From positions 1-5,580 of the forward strand of contig JADYYL010000235.1 of NCBI GenBank assembly GCA_020853655.1: a stretch of 5,580 bases of DNA, in the 5' to 3' direction. The first letter of the stretch is position 1. The number at the start of each line of letters is the position of its first letter. The notes beneath the pieces are model-generated. The model did not search any database and was not told the DNA's origin. It was given only the letters and a program-made list of their open reading frames with translations. The translations under genes and the position numbers were made by a program. Positions 5,505-5,580 of the stretch are shown here, in pieces. This stretch comes from Deltaproteobacteria bacterium (GTDB lineage Bacteria > Bdellovibrionota_C > UBA2361 > SZUA-149 > JADYYL01).

Positions 5505-5538
5505 CGTTCTCAAGATGTAAATTGGTTAAAATCCTTAT

Positions 5539-5555
5539 CTCCTGTGCGTTTCTCA
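5539..5555 (-). repeat. Right copy of 17-bp inverted repeat
   Basis: Read on the minus strand this is TGAGAAACGCACAGGAG, matching 4566-4582 at 16 of 17 positions. It lies at the upstream end of the orphan-gene leader, about 164 bases before its ATG. Just outside it AAGCCGG occurs twice (5555-5561 and 5567-5573). No target-site duplication links the two outer flanks. Confidence 0.6.
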
Positions 5556-5580
5556 AGCCGGTAAGAAAGCCGGAGTGAGA

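Larger units (their letters stand above)
5376..5538 (-). promoter_or_regulatory. Upstream leader of the orphan gene with several hairpins
   Basis: The 163 bases before the orphan ATG are lower in GC than the gene and hold three inverted repeats (5394-5423, 5419-5448 and 5486-5504). The first two share 5419-5423 and exclude each other. This resembles an attenuator-like leader or clustered operators. No confident -35/-10 pair was found. The AT-rich stretch at 5512-5536, reading leftward, is the most promoter-like part. Confidence 0.35.

Noticed and set aside
4566..5555. A complete insertion sequence
   Set aside because: There is no transposase motif, the element is small, the repeat ends are not a recognised IS family, and the outer flanks show no target-site duplication.
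4891..5556. Second minus-strand frame, open to the right window edge
   Set aside because: It is arginine-rich, starts at a TTG inside the inverted repeat, and runs out of phase with the better-supported gene at 4770-5375.
1..5580. CRISPR array, rRNA, tRNA or riboswitch
   Set aside because: No regularly spaced repeats, no conserved RNA gene segments and no recognisable aptamer core were seen on either strand.

Overview
The window suggests a diderm (Gram-negative-type) bacterium of moderately high GC. It carries an FtsE-FtsX-EnvC cell-division cluster, and EnvC-type amidase activators act in a periplasm. Similar ftsE-ftsX-envC blocks are familiar from proteobacteria in the broad sense, including delta-type lineages, but the sequence does not allow a firm lineage call.

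Layout. (1) Positions 1-521, minus strand: a nearly complete macro-domain protein of the YmdB/MacroD type, cut by the left window edge. Its start codon lies in a perfect 20-bp tandem duplication that creates a decoy start and a 7-codon upstream reading frame. (2) 522-895: a divergent intergenic region with G-runs, short direct repeats and two mutually exclusive inverted repeats. (3) 896-1420, plus: an unrecognised exported protein of 174 residues with two cysteines. (4) 1421-1512: a short spacer with a GNRA-loop hairpin. (5) 1513-4505, plus: a tight operon of ftsE, ftsX and envC. There are 4 bp between ftsE and ftsX, and ftsX and envC overlap by 8 bp. (6) 4506-5580: a compositionally different segment. 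It holds one minus-strand gene of unknown function (4770-5375) with GC3 near 85% by hand count, against about 59% for the first 100 codons of ftsE. A structured hairpin with a UUCG loop lies downstream of it and a hairpin-rich leader upstream. A 17-bp inverted repeat (16/17 matches) brackets the segment at 4566-4582 and 5539-5555.

How the genes work together. In the known system FtsE (ATPase) and FtsX (membrane protein) form an ABC-type complex at the divisome. ATP cycling is transmitted through FtsX to the periplasmic coiled-coil protein EnvC, which activates cell-wall amidases for daughter-cell separation. The EnvC here lacks every zinc-ligand and catalytic histidine position of the M23/LytM fold that I can align, so it should be an activator and not a hydrolase. 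The exported protein upstream could share a transcript with ftsE, but nothing shows a functional link. The macro-domain protein is divergently transcribed and probably unrelated.

The best candidate for something undescribed is the high-GC3 segment after envC, which may be a small acquired cassette or a non-autonomous element carrying an orphan gene. The evidence is composition plus bracketing repeats. No transposase or target-site duplication is visible.
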